64,000 nucleotides of DNA from JAFMDF01 sp965277445. Lineage in GTDB: Bacteria > Bacteroidota > Bacteroidia > Chitinophagales > Saprospiraceae. Position 1 is the first letter of the stretch. Each line of letters begins with the position of its first letter. The translations under genes and the position numbers were made by a program. The notes beneath the pieces were generated by a model, which was not told the DNA's origin, did not search any database, and saw only the letters and a list, made by a program, of their open reading frames with translations. Below, one piece after another: positions 41,880 to 51,848 of the stretch. The stretch covers positions 62,001 to 126,000 of the forward strand of contig CBDICY010000032.1 of NCBI GenBank assembly GCA_965277445.1. Reading direction: 5' to 3'.

Positions 41880-44512
41880 TGGAGAAGCAACCGCCCAAAA
41901 GGGCTTTAAAATTCCTTCAATGGTTTTGTAGCGAAGAGCATCTGGAAGAACTAGAAGGCAATTTAATAGAAATATACGAAGTCCAATCAGTTGAATCTGA
42001 AAGTAAAGCGAATTGGGCGTTTTACAAAAATGTGCTATTGCATTTTCGCCCTGAATATATCCGCTCTTTTGTTCTTTTTCCTCGATTAAATCACACCGAC
42101 ATGTATAAAAATTATTTTAAAATCGCGCTGCGAAACCTTACGAAAAGTAAGGCTTTTTCGGCTATTAACATCACAGGCTTAGTCCTAGGAATGGTCTGTT
42201 TTCTATTTATTTTTCTTTGGGTAGCAGATGAGAAAAGGGTAGATAATTTTCATAAAAATGGAGCTAATCTATACAATGTTTATGAAACAATTAATGCCAA
42301 CGGACAAATAATTGGTGGTTATTATACCTTACATCGTTATGATGAAGAAAATGGTAGGTCTATTCCAATAGCCAATATCAAAGATGCTGTTCCAGAAGTC
42401 GAACGAGTCAATTTTTATGCAACGGGCTACGAGTTACCCTGGGGGCATCCAGAAACTTTTCAAATTGGAGATCAGCTTCATAAACTAGAGGGGGCTCGTG
42501 CTAGTGCAGATTTTTTTAAATTATTTGATTATCCTATCCTTGCTGGAAATCAAGAAACACCTCTATCAGACAAAAGTAGTTTAGCTATTTCTCGAAAAAT
42601 GGCTAATTTATTTTTTGATACCCCTGCGGATGCTATTGGAAAAAATATCCGATATGAAGATCGGCTAGAGTTTAAAATTACTGCCGTTTTTGAAGATATA
42701 CCGAGACAAAGTACATTGAAATTTGATTTTTTAATCAATTGGGAAGCGCATATGACCACCTTGGAATGGGCGTCTAATAATGTATTAACTACTCTTCAAC
42801 TTTCTGAAACAGCTAATGTGGCACAAGTAGAAACGAGCATCAATCAATTCATGCAAACACATATAGATCCAGCTTCTACTATGAAAATGGAGGTGGGGCT
42901 TCAACCATTTAAAGACCAATATCTAATAGGGAACTTTGTAAATGGTAAACCACAAGGAGGACGCATTGAATATGTGAATATATTTAGTGGTGTAGCGATT
43001 TTTATTTTACTTTTGGCTTGCATCAATTTCATGAATTTGGCTACCGCTCGTGCATCCAAAAGAGCAAAAGAAGTAGGCGTTCGTAAAGTCATTGGTTCTA
43101 CTCGTGGTAATTTAATTGGTCAATTCTTAGGGGAATCGATTTTGATGTCGTTGATTGCGCTATTACTATCAATTTTAATAGTAAAGTTATCTTTACCCTA
43201 CTTCAATAATTTTACAGGAAAAGCAATTAATTTACCTTTAATGGAACCAACTTATTGGGCAATTTCGGTTGGTTTAATGCTTATTACAGGTATTGCCGCG
43301 GGAAGTTATCCTGCACTCTTTTTATCAGCAATGAAACCGACCAAGGTATTGAAAGGAGTATTTCGATCCTCTAACGCTTCCAATTGGTTTCGTAAAGGTT
43401 TAACTACTTTTCAATTTAGTTTGTCTATATTCCTGTTAATTGCTGGCATAGTCGTTTCTCGGCAGACCCAATATGTTCAAAATTCTCATTTAGGATACGA
43501 CAAAGAGAACCTCATTTATGTCCGAGTAGAAGGAGAATTGTCCAATCAACAAAAATACAATCTATTTAAAAATCGTGCGCTAAAAATGCCCGGAATAGCA
43601 ATGGTCGATAGAAGTAGTGAAGCGCCACATGCGATGGGGTTTGTTGTCGCAGATCCAATTAATTGGGAAGGAAAAGAAGCAAATGCTAACGTTGGATTTA
43701 AACCTTCTTCGGTAGGCTATGATTTTATCAAATTGATGAATTTAGAGATTGCAGAAGGCAGAGATTTTTCCGCCGCTATAACAACCGATTCCGCTTTAGC
43801 ATTTATGGTGAATGAGGAAGCAGTTAAACAGATGGGCGTAAAAAACCCAATAGGAAAATGGGTGTCTGCATGGGATAAAAAGGGAAAAATTGTGGGTGTT
43901 TTAAAAGACTATCATACGCATTCCCTACACGAACCGATTAAACCTGTAATTATTGATGTAAAAGAATACGAATATTTTGGGGTGGTTTTAGTGCGTACTA
44001 AACCTGGAGAAACCAAGGCTGCTTTGGCAAGTTTGGAGAAAATATATAGAGACATTAATCCCAACTATCCATTTGATTATCAATTCATTGACCAAGAATA
44101 TCAAGCATTATATAAAAGTGAACAAGTGGTTGCTGGGCTTTCTAATATTTTTGCCTTATTGGCAATTCTGGTGTCTTGTTTAGGTCTATTGGGGTTAGCC
44201 ATGTTTTCTGCTGGACAACGCTTAAAAGAAATTAGTATTCGAAAGATATTGGGAGCATCTGTCAATCAGGTAATTCTTTTATTATCAAAAGATTTTCTAC
44301 TCTTAATTGGCTTTTCTTTTATGGTAGCTGTACCAATTAGTTGGCTGATTATGAACAATTGGTTGCAAGGTTTTGCTTACCACATTGATTTATCTTGGTG
44401 GATTTTTGCTTTTGTCGGAATCATAATAGTCCTAATAGCTATTTTTATCATCAGTTCTCAATCCTTTAAAGTCGCTTTTAGCAACCCTGTGAATTCTTTA
44501 AAAAATGAGTAA
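41879..44512 (+). CDS. FtsX/MacB-like permease with permease-prefix region (5 of 5)
   Basis: 877 residues; prefix PPKRALKFLQWFCSEEHLEE and LEGNLIEIYEVQ, a diverged form of the prefix in the other four. TM1 at ITGLVLGMVCFLFIFLWV, periplasmic domain, CINFMNLATARASKRAKEVG and GVRKVIGSTRGNLI, second periplasmic domain, and C-terminal CLGLLGLAMFSAGQRLKEI with SIRKILGAS. It forms a two-gene operon with PadR (1-base overlap). No ATPase follows; the next gene is convergent. Confidence 0.92.
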   Translation: MEKQPPKRALKFLQWFCSEEHLEELEGNLIEIYEVQSVESESKANWAFYKNVLLHFRPEYIRSFVLFPRLNHTDMYKNYFKIALRNLTKSKAFSAINITGLVLGMVCFLFIFLWVADEKRVDNFHKNGANLYNVYETINANGQIIGGYYTLHRYDEENGRSIPIANIKDAVPEVERVNFYATGYELPWGHPETFQIGDQLHKLEGARASADFFKLFDYPILAGNQETPLSDKSSLAISRKMANLFFDTPADAIGKNIRYEDRLEFKITAVFEDIPRQSTLKFDFLINWEAHMTTLEWASNNVLTTLQLSETANVAQVETSINQFMQTHIDPASTMKMEVGLQPFKDQYLIGNFVNGKPQGGRIEYVNIFSGVAIFILLLACINFMNLATARASKRAKEVGVRKVIGSTRGNLIGQFLGESILMSLIALLLSILIVKLSLPYFNNFTGKAINLPLMEPTYWAISVGLMLITGIAAGSYPALFLSAMKPTKVLKGVFRSSNASNWFRKGLTTFQFSLSIFLLIAGIVVSRQTQYVQNSHLGYDKENLIYVRVEGELSNQQKYNLFKNRALKMPGIAMVDRSSEAPHAMGFVVADPINWEGKEANANVGFKPSSVGYDFIKLMNLEIAEGRDFSAAITTDSALAFMVNEEAVKQMGVKNPIGKWVSAWDKKGKIVGVLKDYHTHSLHEPIKPVIIDVKEYEYFGVVLVRTKPGETKAALASLEKIYRDINPNYPFDYQFIDQEYQALYKSEQVVAGLSNIFALLAILVSCLGLLGLAMFSAGQRLKEISIRKILGASVNQVILLLSKDFLLLIGFSFMVAVPISWLIMNNWLQGFAYHIDLSWWIFAFVGIIIVLIAIFIISSQSFKVAFSNPVNSLKNE

Positions 44513-44626
44513 CTTACGAATAGATGCCAAAGCATTTACGCTCACTTCGGAGGAAAGTACCTAGTGCAGTAGGCAGTTTGCAACTAGATGTATTCCCTTA
44601 ATAATCAATCTTTTAACTCAATTAAA

Positions 44627-44755
44627 AGCAAGTTCTCAATGCGGTAGTTTTAGGGCACAGAGACCACGAAGAAGACACAGAGGCCGCAGAGATTCTTTGT
44701 GCCCTTTGTGTCTTCTCGGTGAACTTTGTGTCCTTTAATTGTGCTATTGAGAATT
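44627..44755. repeat. CACAGAG-type inverted repeat in a convergent gap
   Basis: Outer TTCTCAAT (44633-44640) and ATTGAGAA (44746-44753). Inside, GGGCACAGAGACCACGAAG, AAGACACAGAGG is answered by TTTGTGCCCTTTGTGTCTT, CTTTGTGTCC. It has the same vocabulary as 4001-4105. Just upstream is another CAGTAGGCAGT word (about 44569). The gap between permease 5 and the convergent lipoprotein gene holds nothing else. Confidence 0.5.
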
Positions 44756-44774
44756 TACAATTAAGAACTATCAC

Positions 44775-45101
44775 TTATTCCCCTGCGACCGTAAACAAAT
44801 ATTTCGCATTAGCATAAAAATCGCTCATACAATCTTCCGTAAAATCACAAAGTGATTCTCCTTCACAGTTTGCTGCCATAGGAAATTTATCACAGACACA
44901 ACATTCACAAAGTGTATAAATTGCTGATTGATAACGATAGACCTCTAAATAAAAACAGGTATTTGATTTTTCTCCTTCTGGTACGATTACGCTATCTGTT
45001 AAAGTTGTACAGCCTTCAAGAACTGCATTGATCGCTTCATCTCCTTTACAGGCAAAGCAGCTTAAAATTAAGCAAGTAAAAAGAATGGATAATAATTTCA
45101 T
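44775..45101 (-). CDS. Cysteine-rich small lipoprotein, unknown
   Basis: 108 residues with a hydrophobic start (MKLLSILFTCLILSC) and a probable lipobox at ILSC (Cys15). The mature part has nine or ten cysteines (EGC, NTCFY, LCECCVCDK, NCEGESLCDF, EDCMSDF), suggesting several disulfides or a metal site outside the cytoplasm. No family recognised. It sits alone, convergent with the permease operon and separated by a terminator from the sigma-factor gene upstream. Confidence 0.65.
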   Translation of the reverse strand: MKLLSILFTCLILSCFACKGDEAINAVLEGCTTLTDSVIVPEGEKSNTCFYLEVYRYQSAIYTLCECCVCDKFPMAANCEGESLCDFTEDCMSDFYANAKYLFTVAGE

Positions 45102-45145
45102 GTTTTTTATAAGGTAAGACCGTTATCAATCTAAAAAGGTTGGGT

Positions 45146-45182
45146 AAAAAAAAACCTTCTGTACGTACAGCACAGAAGGTTT
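45146..45182 (-). terminator. Rho-independent terminator of the ECF sigma gene
   Basis: On the minus strand AAACCTTCTGT (arm 45172-45182) pairs with ACAGAAGGTTT (45152-45162) and runs into a T-stretch of eight or nine. It is about 180 bp after the stop at 45362. Confidence 0.78.
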
Positions 45183-45361
45183 AATTTTTAAATCGGTTTG
45201 GAAATTCTTATTTTAATATCATTGAACTAAAAGGGGTGATGATGTCCAATGATTTAATTATTTTTATGTGGTCGCTAAAACGTTATCGGCTTGTCAGATT
45301 ATAATATTACATTGTCTGTTATGGGAAAATAAATAGCCGTTCTATTTTTACGATACTGCTT

Positions 45362-45946
45362 TTACTGTAGTAAACTTACTTCTCTTTCTTCCACCATCTT
45401 ACGGATATTGATCAAAGCATAGCGCATTCTACCCAAAGCTGTATTAATACTCACTCTAGTTAATTTAGCGATTTCTTTGAAGCTCATATCTGCATAGTGT
45501 CGTAAAATCACTACTTCTCTTTGTTCTGCTGGCAATTGATCCACTAAGCTACGAATCTTATCATGCGTTTGGCTACGAATAATTGTTTGTTCAGCGTTAG
45601 GCTCTGGGTTTTGCAACACATCAAAGATATCAAATGTTTCTGTTGGAGAAACTTTTGGTCGTCTTTTTGAGCGACGGAAGTAATCTACACACATGTTATA
45701 GGAAATACGCAATGCCCATTGGACAAATTTCCCTTCATGGTTATATTTTCCTTTACGTAAAGTATCAATAATCTTAATGAAAACTTCTTGAAAGATGTCT
45801 TCAGCTAAAGATGTTTCTTTAACAAAAAGGTATATAGAAGTATAAATTTTTTCTTTGTGACGATTTAAAAGCGTCTCGAAGGCTCGCTCATTCCCTTTAA
45901 GGTACTCAGCGATTAACTGTTGGTCGTTCAACGGCGTAACTTTCAT
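45362..45946 (-). CDS. ECF-type RNA polymerase sigma factor
   Basis: 194 residues: sigma region 2 (about 25-95: NRHKEKIYTSIYLFV, AEDIFQEVFIKII, FVQWALRISYNMCVDYFRR), a linker, and sigma region 4 (about 130-180: LPAEQREVVILRHYADMSFKEIAKLTRVSINTALGRMRYALINIR). No anti-sigma gene is adjacent. The absence of FecR or SusC/D neighbours suggests a stress- or housekeeping-type ECF like the constitutive Bacteroidota ones. Divergent from the LytTR gene. Confidence 0.93.
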   Translation of the reverse strand: MKVTPLNDQQLIAEYLKGNERAFETLLNRHKEKIYTSIYLFVKETSLAEDIFQEVFIKIIDTLRKGKYNHEGKFVQWALRISYNMCVDYFRRSKRRPKVSPTETFDIFDVLQNPEPNAEQTIIRSQTHDKIRSLVDQLPAEQREVVILRHYADMSFKEIAKLTRVSINTALGRMRYALINIRKMVEEREVSLLQ

Positions 45947-46435
45947 ACTTATCGTATTTTAATGAAAATAATATTAAAATCTGTTTAAGTGTAAAGTTTT
46001 ATATCCTATAGAACGAATTTAAGTGAAGTGAAAAAAATGAATGATTTGTTCGATAGTAGAACAAATATATTGCCAAGTTAATAATAAATTAGAATTGAAT
46101 CACGTTTTATTAAGTTCTTAACAAAAAATTAACCGAATGTGGTTAAAAAAAATAATTAGTTAAAATACTAATCCCGATTCTTCAATCGTTGCGACAAATA
46201 TATTGATAATTTTGGCACTAAAGCAAGCATTCTTTTAAACTAATTTAAAAATATCCTGTTACTCCGCTATCTATTTAGAGGCAATTCCAATAGCTAACTT
46301 CCTCTTTTATAGGACACTTAACTTCTTCTTATCCCCTATCCATTTTTAGTCGTTTTTTTTCAAAAAAAATTTTTAGGGTAATTGCATTTTCCCTTAATTC
46401 CTCCGTAATTTGAGCCATTATCACTAAAATAATTT
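45947..46435. other. Divergent intergenic region (sigma gene / LytTR gene)
   Basis: 489 bp of A/T-rich sequence without a gene. It holds a small dyad TTAACC-GAATGT-GGTTAA at 46129-46146 and homopolymer runs near 46355-46372. Promoters of both flanking genes must lie here, but I could not place them with confidence. Confidence 0.5.
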
Positions 46436-47323
<888 letters not shown>

Positions 47324-47327
47324 AAGC

Positions 47328-47366
47328 GTACCATTGTCCACCTAAATGAATAAGGGACAACGGTAC
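47328..47366 (+). terminator. Hairpin after the LytTR gene
   Basis: GTACCATTGTCC (47328-47339) and GGACAACGGTAC (47355-47366), 12-bp stem with one G-U pair, 5 bp after the stop. No T-run follows directly. Confidence 0.55.
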
Positions 47367-47436
47367 AGGCTCCTAGCATATTCAGAAATTTCGAGTAAAA
47401 GGGAACGAGTTTTAAATCTTAAATCATAGTTCATAA

Positions 47437-47549
47437 ATCATAAATCTATCACGTAAAAACTAGATAGATTTATGATGTAAGATGTATGGTTTCGGGTAAT
47501 CGGTCAACCTAATTTTTAACTTCAACCTCAACCTCAACCTCAACCTCAA
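47437..47549. repeat. Inverted repeat and CAACCT simple repeat
   Basis: ATCATAAATCTATC (47437-47450) and its exact inverse 47463-47476 form a 14-bp stem with a 12-nt loop. Then TTCAACC followed by three CTCAACC-type units (47521-47549). Similar CAACTTCAACTTC words recur at 61238-61258. Lies between convergent genes. Confidence 0.55.
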
Positions 47550-47561
47550 AAAATAGTAAAC

Positions 47562-48908
47562 CTACAACCTAAAAGAAAGCCCTACTCCTCCGCCAAAAAC
47601 ATTTAAATTCGTTTTGGTCGTATTGATATAAACTTCCTCGTTTAGCAAACCTTTTTCTTCTATTTTAAATGGGCCTCGCATATAATTAGTATAAAGCGTA
47701 AACGCAGCAATATCTCCTAATTTTAGTTTGACATTTGCACCAGCACCAAACATTACGGTTGGTTTGACTCGACCAATCATCGGTGCATCCTCTACCATCG
47801 TCGTAATTTCTAGCATAGGGTTCATGAAATAATAAGCTCTTGGTGAAAAAGAAAAGCCTAGGGTATTATCATATTTGCCTACAGAAAAACCTAAATAAGG
47901 GCTAATAAAAGGGGTAAAATCTTCCGCTTCGGATAATTGAATCATATTTACGCCTGCTTCTATACCGATTCCATTATTCCCAATTAAAGCATATTGCGCT
48001 TCTACATTAATGCCCGTAGATACTTCTCCAGTATTTTGTGCCTTAAAAAGCGCAAGACCTCCCTTAATGTCAATCATGCTTCTAAAGAGTGGATTCGGAT
48101 TGGCTTTATGAGCTTGAAACTCATTCCGTAATTTAACCACCTTTCGGCGAGCAGAATCTGTTTCCATTTCCGCCATAGCCAATTCTTCTTTAGTCATGGT
48201 TAATTCTTCCTGCATGGTCGCTTTCGCTTGTTCCACCGCTAATAATTTCTGTTCTTTTTCTGCCAATTCTTCTTTGGTTAGCGCCAAATCTTCATTTATT
48301 TTTTCCAATGCTTGATTTTCATTTGCCAAATTAGAGGCTATTTCCGTTTGTTGCTCTGCTTCGATAAATGCTTCGCTTAAATTCAATTCATTAATATCTA
48401 AGAAACTACCCGTTGCTGCTTCGTAAGCAACGGCCAATTCTGCTAAGCGGTCAGCCGGAAATAACCCCGTCTCTTCCTCCGTCAATGCGTTCAACCATTC
48501 GATACCTGTTTCAAGTTCTACACCAATTCTATTTTTCAGCCAACCTGCTAAGATTAAAACGGTCGCTTCCGCATTATGCCGAGGTCTATCGAATAACATT
48601 AATCCATCTTGCTGATCGGCATAAACAAATTTACCGACTCTAGCATATTGAGAAGTCGCTGCTATTTTGGAAAAATTATAGCCTGTTGTCTGAATATTAG
48701 CACCAGCTTGAGCAGACATAATAGCCGCTGTAATGCCAAAAGGGATATTTTTCTTAACTGCTTTTGCTTCAATTTTTGTTCTGTATTTTTCTATGAATAT
48801 ACTATGCTCTTCTTTAGCTGCCTCCGCATTTGAAACAGCAAATTCTTGTGCGTAACCTATGGAAATGCAGCCTATCCATGCAAGTAGGGGGAAAAAAATC
48901 TTTTTCAT
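47562..48908 (-). CDS. Glucosaminidase-like domain + coiled coil + outer-membrane barrel
   Basis: 448 residues with a signal peptide (to about GYAQ, residue 21). Residues ~35-165 resemble the lysozyme-like glucosaminidase fold (FIEKYRTKIEAKAVKKNIPF, ITAAIMSAQAG, LMLFDRPRHNAEATVLILAGW), but the place where the catalytic Glu is expected reads SAQAG, so activity is doubtful. Residues ~185-270 are a charged coiled coil (ENQALEKINEDLALTKEEL). The last ~170 residues look like a small outer-membrane beta-barrel ending in a Phe-Arg-Leu (VGLSFRL). The whole could tie the outer membrane to peptidoglycan. Overall architecture is clear, the N-terminal family only probable. Confidence 0.7.
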   Translation of the reverse strand: MKKIFFPLLAWIGCISIGYAQEFAVSNAEAAKEEHSIFIEKYRTKIEAKAVKKNIPFGITAAIMSAQAGANIQTTGYNFSKIAATSQYARVGKFVYADQQDGLMLFDRPRHNAEATVLILAGWLKNRIGVELETGIEWLNALTEEETGLFPADRLAELAVAYEAATGSFLDINELNLSEAFIEAEQQTEIASNLANENQALEKINEDLALTKEELAEKEQKLLAVEQAKATMQEELTMTKEELAMAEMETDSARRKVVKLRNEFQAHKANPNPLFRSMIDIKGGLALFKAQNTGEVSTGINVEAQYALIGNNGIGIEAGVNMIQLSEAEDFTPFISPYLGFSVGKYDNTLGFSFSPRAYYFMNPMLEITTMVEDAPMIGRVKPTVMFGAGANVKLKLGDIAAFTLYTNYMRGPFKIEEKGLLNEEVYINTTKTNLNVFGGGVGLSFRL

Positions 48909-49355
48909 GGTTTGTTCTAGTTTTTAAGTAAGTGATTAGTAATGGTTAAGAGAATAAGCGTCAACTAAGTAAGAATTTTGAAGAAGGCAATAGCCGTCTA
49001 CCCATTTTAGTACAGCGTACCAAAACAGTAAGTGACATAACATCCTTAGACCTTATCTAATACAATTCGATAAATGAAAGATAAAGTGTGGGTAATAATG
49101 TGTTGTTAAATGCAGTCGTATAAAAATACACTAGCCTTTAACAAAATCATTACGATAATTGACATATATATGTGTAACTAGTCAATGAGAGGTAAAATCA
49201 AAATGGATTGGAGCGTTGCGGAGTTTTTATATCGATAAAAGCAATTGAAATAAGCGAATCCTACAAAAAGTAAATTCGCTTATTCTCGAATGCAATACAA
49301 AGAAATAGGAGAATTTTAATTATTGCAAAAAATAAATATGTTATTTCTTTTTATG
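48909..49355. other. Intergenic stretch, little structure
   Basis: 447 bp with no supported gene. The only structure seen is an 11-bp perfect inverted repeat AATAAGCGAAT (49249-49259) / ATTCGCTTATT (49274-49284), which may terminate the minus-strand gene ending at 49356, though it has no T-run. Confidence 0.5.
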
Positions 49356-49613
49356 TCAGGAATTTAGCATTCTATCTTCTAATAATCGGACGATTCGCTT
49401 TTTTTCAAAAAAAACAGGCACAGAAACCAATAAGGCAACAATTGCCGTATAAAAAGTAGTTTCAGGTAAGATACCATCCCTTGACCATACAAATAAGGCA
49501 GCGCCAATGGCAAAAGCAGCACCTAACCAAACCGTTATTAATGCAACCGTGGAAAGTCGTTTCTTTTGCTGAAGTGCTTCGGTGGAGAGGTCGTCTAGTA
49601 CAGGATTTAACAT
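49356..49613 (-). CDS. Small hypothetical two-helix membrane protein
   Basis: 85 residues: a polar, Gln/Lys-rich start (LSTEALQQKKRL), two membrane helices (about 22-44 and 52-68), and a basic/acidic tail (FFEKKRIVRLLEDRMLNS). No family recognised with confidence. It is a single gene, followed upstream by a 120-bp gap and the Lrp gene on the same strand. Confidence 0.65.
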   Translation of the reverse strand: MLNPVLDDLSTEALQQKKRLSTVALITVWLGAAFAIGAALFVWSRDGILPETTFYTAIVALLVSVPVFFEKKRIVRLLEDRMLNS

Positions 49614-49734
49614 AATTGATTTTTAATGATAAAAGAATAAAATACCTCTCTAAATTAATCCTTTTGATTTTTAACTTCGAAGTATTTAGATAAAAGTTTG
49701 AAAGCTATCGACCTATCAAATGAATTAATCATAT

Positions 49735-50157
49735 TCATTCCTCCATCAAATCATTCAAAATAATACTAGTTTTTGTAATGCCATATTGTGCCATTTCATC
49801 CAAAAAAGAAACTAAATGGACATTATCTTTGAGTAATACTTCCATCATCATACAATCATCCCCCGTAACTCTATAACAGGCTTGTATTGCTTTAAATTGA
49901 TGGACTTCTTTTTTGAATGTTTGTAATTTGGCAAAGCCGATTTTAATTGTCACAAATGCTTTAATGGTGTTCCCCAATTTAGTAGGATCTACCTTTAATT
50001 GATAGCCTTTAATCAAACCACCGTTCTCCATTTTTTGAACTCGTTTCGCTACAGCTGGAGCAGTTAGCCCAATATCTTTGCCTATCGTGGCATACGCTAC
50101 TCTGGCATTTTCTTGAAGTTGTTGGATAATTTTATAATCAAATTCATCTAAAGTCAT
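49735..50157 (-). CDS. Lrp/AsnC-family transcriptional regulator
   Basis: 140 residues from ATG 50157 (MTLDEFDYKIIQQLQ); an ATG at 50169 is also open, but the family starts at the later one. N-terminal HTH (ATIGKDIGLTAPAVAKRVQKMENGGLI) and a C-terminal RAM/ligand domain (AFVTIKIGFAKLQTFKKEV, VTGDDCMMMEVLLKD). It is divergent from the PLP decarboxylase gene, whose start is 114 bp away, so amino-acid-responsive control of that gene is a natural inference. Confidence 0.92.
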   Translation of the reverse strand: MTLDEFDYKIIQQLQENARVAYATIGKDIGLTAPAVAKRVQKMENGGLIKGYQLKVDPTKLGNTIKAFVTIKIGFAKLQTFKKEVHQFKAIQACYRVTGDDCMMMEVLLKDNVHLVSFLDEMAQYGITKTSIILNDLMEE

Positions 50158-50270
50158 AATCGAAAGCATTTATAGTTAAATTAATTACAATCAAAATCAA
50201 ATTACGCTTTTTTATCTACAATACAAACGAATTAATGATTAAATGCATTGTATCTTTGAGAAAAAAAGAT

Positions 50271-51695
50271 ATGGCAAATTTTGATTTAACCCCAACTAAA
50301 AGAGCAACCATTAATCAAGAAGTCTTTCAATCTTTAGAAAATTTCTTTGAAAACACTAAAGATTTTTCGGTTGCTGGAAAATTAAATATTGAAGAAGTTC
50401 AAGCTTATGCCCAGCAATATGATTTAAAGGAGGCGGTTGACCCAATGACTGTTATTACCACAGCAATAGAAGGCTTAAAAAAGTATGCAGTACATTCGCC
50501 TCACCCTAAATATTTTGGGCTATTTAACCCAAGAGCTAGTTTTTTATCGAGCATCGCAGATTATATTACGGCAGTCCTTAATCCACAAATAGCTGCTTGG
50601 AGTAATGCAGCTTATGCCGTAGAAATCGAACAATTTTTGCTTACTGAATTTGGTCAAAAATTTGGATATACTGCCAATACTATTGATGGTACTTTTTGTA
50701 CAGGTGGTGCAGAATCTAATTTAACGGCTGTGCTTTGTGCATTAAATAACCATTTTCCTAATTTCGATGTGGAAGGCGTTCGAGGAATTGCTAAAAGACC
50801 GATTATTTATTGTTCTGGAGAATCACATCATTCCATCGCCAAGGCAGCTAAAGTTACTGGTTTAGGCGTCAATTCAGTTGTGACCATTCCAGTCGGTGCT
50901 GATTTAAGAATGGATATTTCGTTATTAAAACAACAAATTGAGGCAGACATTCTAGCAGAACACCAACCTTTTATGGTCGTCGGTACGGCAGGCACTACAG
51001 GCGCAGGCGCAATAGATAATTTAACCGAAATAGGAAAAATTAGTAAAGCCCATCAATTATGGTTTCATGTCGATGCCGCTTATGGAGGTGCAGTTACCAT
51101 TTCTGCTGATTATAGAAAATGGATAAAAGGCGTGGAAACAAGTGACTCTATTACATTAGATATTCATAAATGGTTTTCTGTGCCAATGGGAACGAGTATA
51201 TTCTTAACTAGCAATAAAAACATTTTACATCAAACTTTTGGTGTGCGCACCAACTATATGCCCAAAGATGGGGACAAAGAAAAAATTACCGATCCTTATA
51301 TTCATTCTATCCAATGGTCTCGGCGCTTTAATGGCTTAAAGTTATATTTACCACTTGCTGCTTTTGGTTGGAAAGGCTATGAAGAAATGATTCGGCATCA
51401 AATCAATTTGGGTAATTCATTGAGAACTAGGTTGATAAAAAAAGGTTGGACGATTAAAAATGATGCTAAGTTACCGATTGTTTGTTTTACACATCCAGAT
51501 TTGGAAGAAAAAGAAGGTGGCGTTGCGAACATTGTAGAAAAAGTAGTGCACTCAGGCAAGGCTTGGTTATCTGTTTACCCAATTCATGGGCAGCCTACTC
51601 TTCGAGCTTGTATTACTAATTTTTCTTCTACTTTGGAAGATGTGGAAGGATTAATTGAGTTATTAGAAGAATATCGGATAGCGCAATCACAATAG
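50271..51695 (+). CDS. PLP-dependent group II amino-acid decarboxylase-like protein
   Basis: 474 residues from ATG 50271 (MANFDLTPTKRAT); an in-frame ATG at 50235 exists, but the later one follows a better A-rich leader. It has the group II decarboxylase fold: FGLFNPRASFLSSIADY, GTFCTGGAESNLTAV, HHSIAK, the PLP-ring Asp in FHVDAAYGG, and Schiff-base Lys300 in DIHKWFSVPMG. Family members decarboxylate aromatic amino acids, glutamate or related substrates; the sequence does not say which. It is divergent from an Lrp-type regulator. Confidence 0.88.
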   Translation: MANFDLTPTKRATINQEVFQSLENFFENTKDFSVAGKLNIEEVQAYAQQYDLKEAVDPMTVITTAIEGLKKYAVHSPHPKYFGLFNPRASFLSSIADYITAVLNPQIAAWSNAAYAVEIEQFLLTEFGQKFGYTANTIDGTFCTGGAESNLTAVLCALNNHFPNFDVEGVRGIAKRPIIYCSGESHHSIAKAAKVTGLGVNSVVTIPVGADLRMDISLLKQQIEADILAEHQPFMVVGTAGTTGAGAIDNLTEIGKISKAHQLWFHVDAAYGGAVTISADYRKWIKGVETSDSITLDIHKWFSVPMGTSIFLTSNKNILHQTFGVRTNYMPKDGDKEKITDPYIHSIQWSRRFNGLKLYLPLAAFGWKGYEEMIRHQINLGNSLRTRLIKKGWTIKNDAKLPIVCFTHPDLEEKEGGVANIVEKVVHSGKAWLSVYPIHGQPTLRACITNFSSTLEDVEGLIELLEEYRIAQSQ

Positions 51696-51848
51696 TCAAC
51701 AACGGATTTTACGAGCTAGATGATAACTGTTTTCATCTACATAACAGTCAAAAAACAACTTCCATATTTTGCTTGCAGGCCTCCAAGTGTCTTCAAGACC
51801 TTAGAGCGTCTAAGTCAGAAGTTTATTCTTTCATCAGTACTAATTCAT

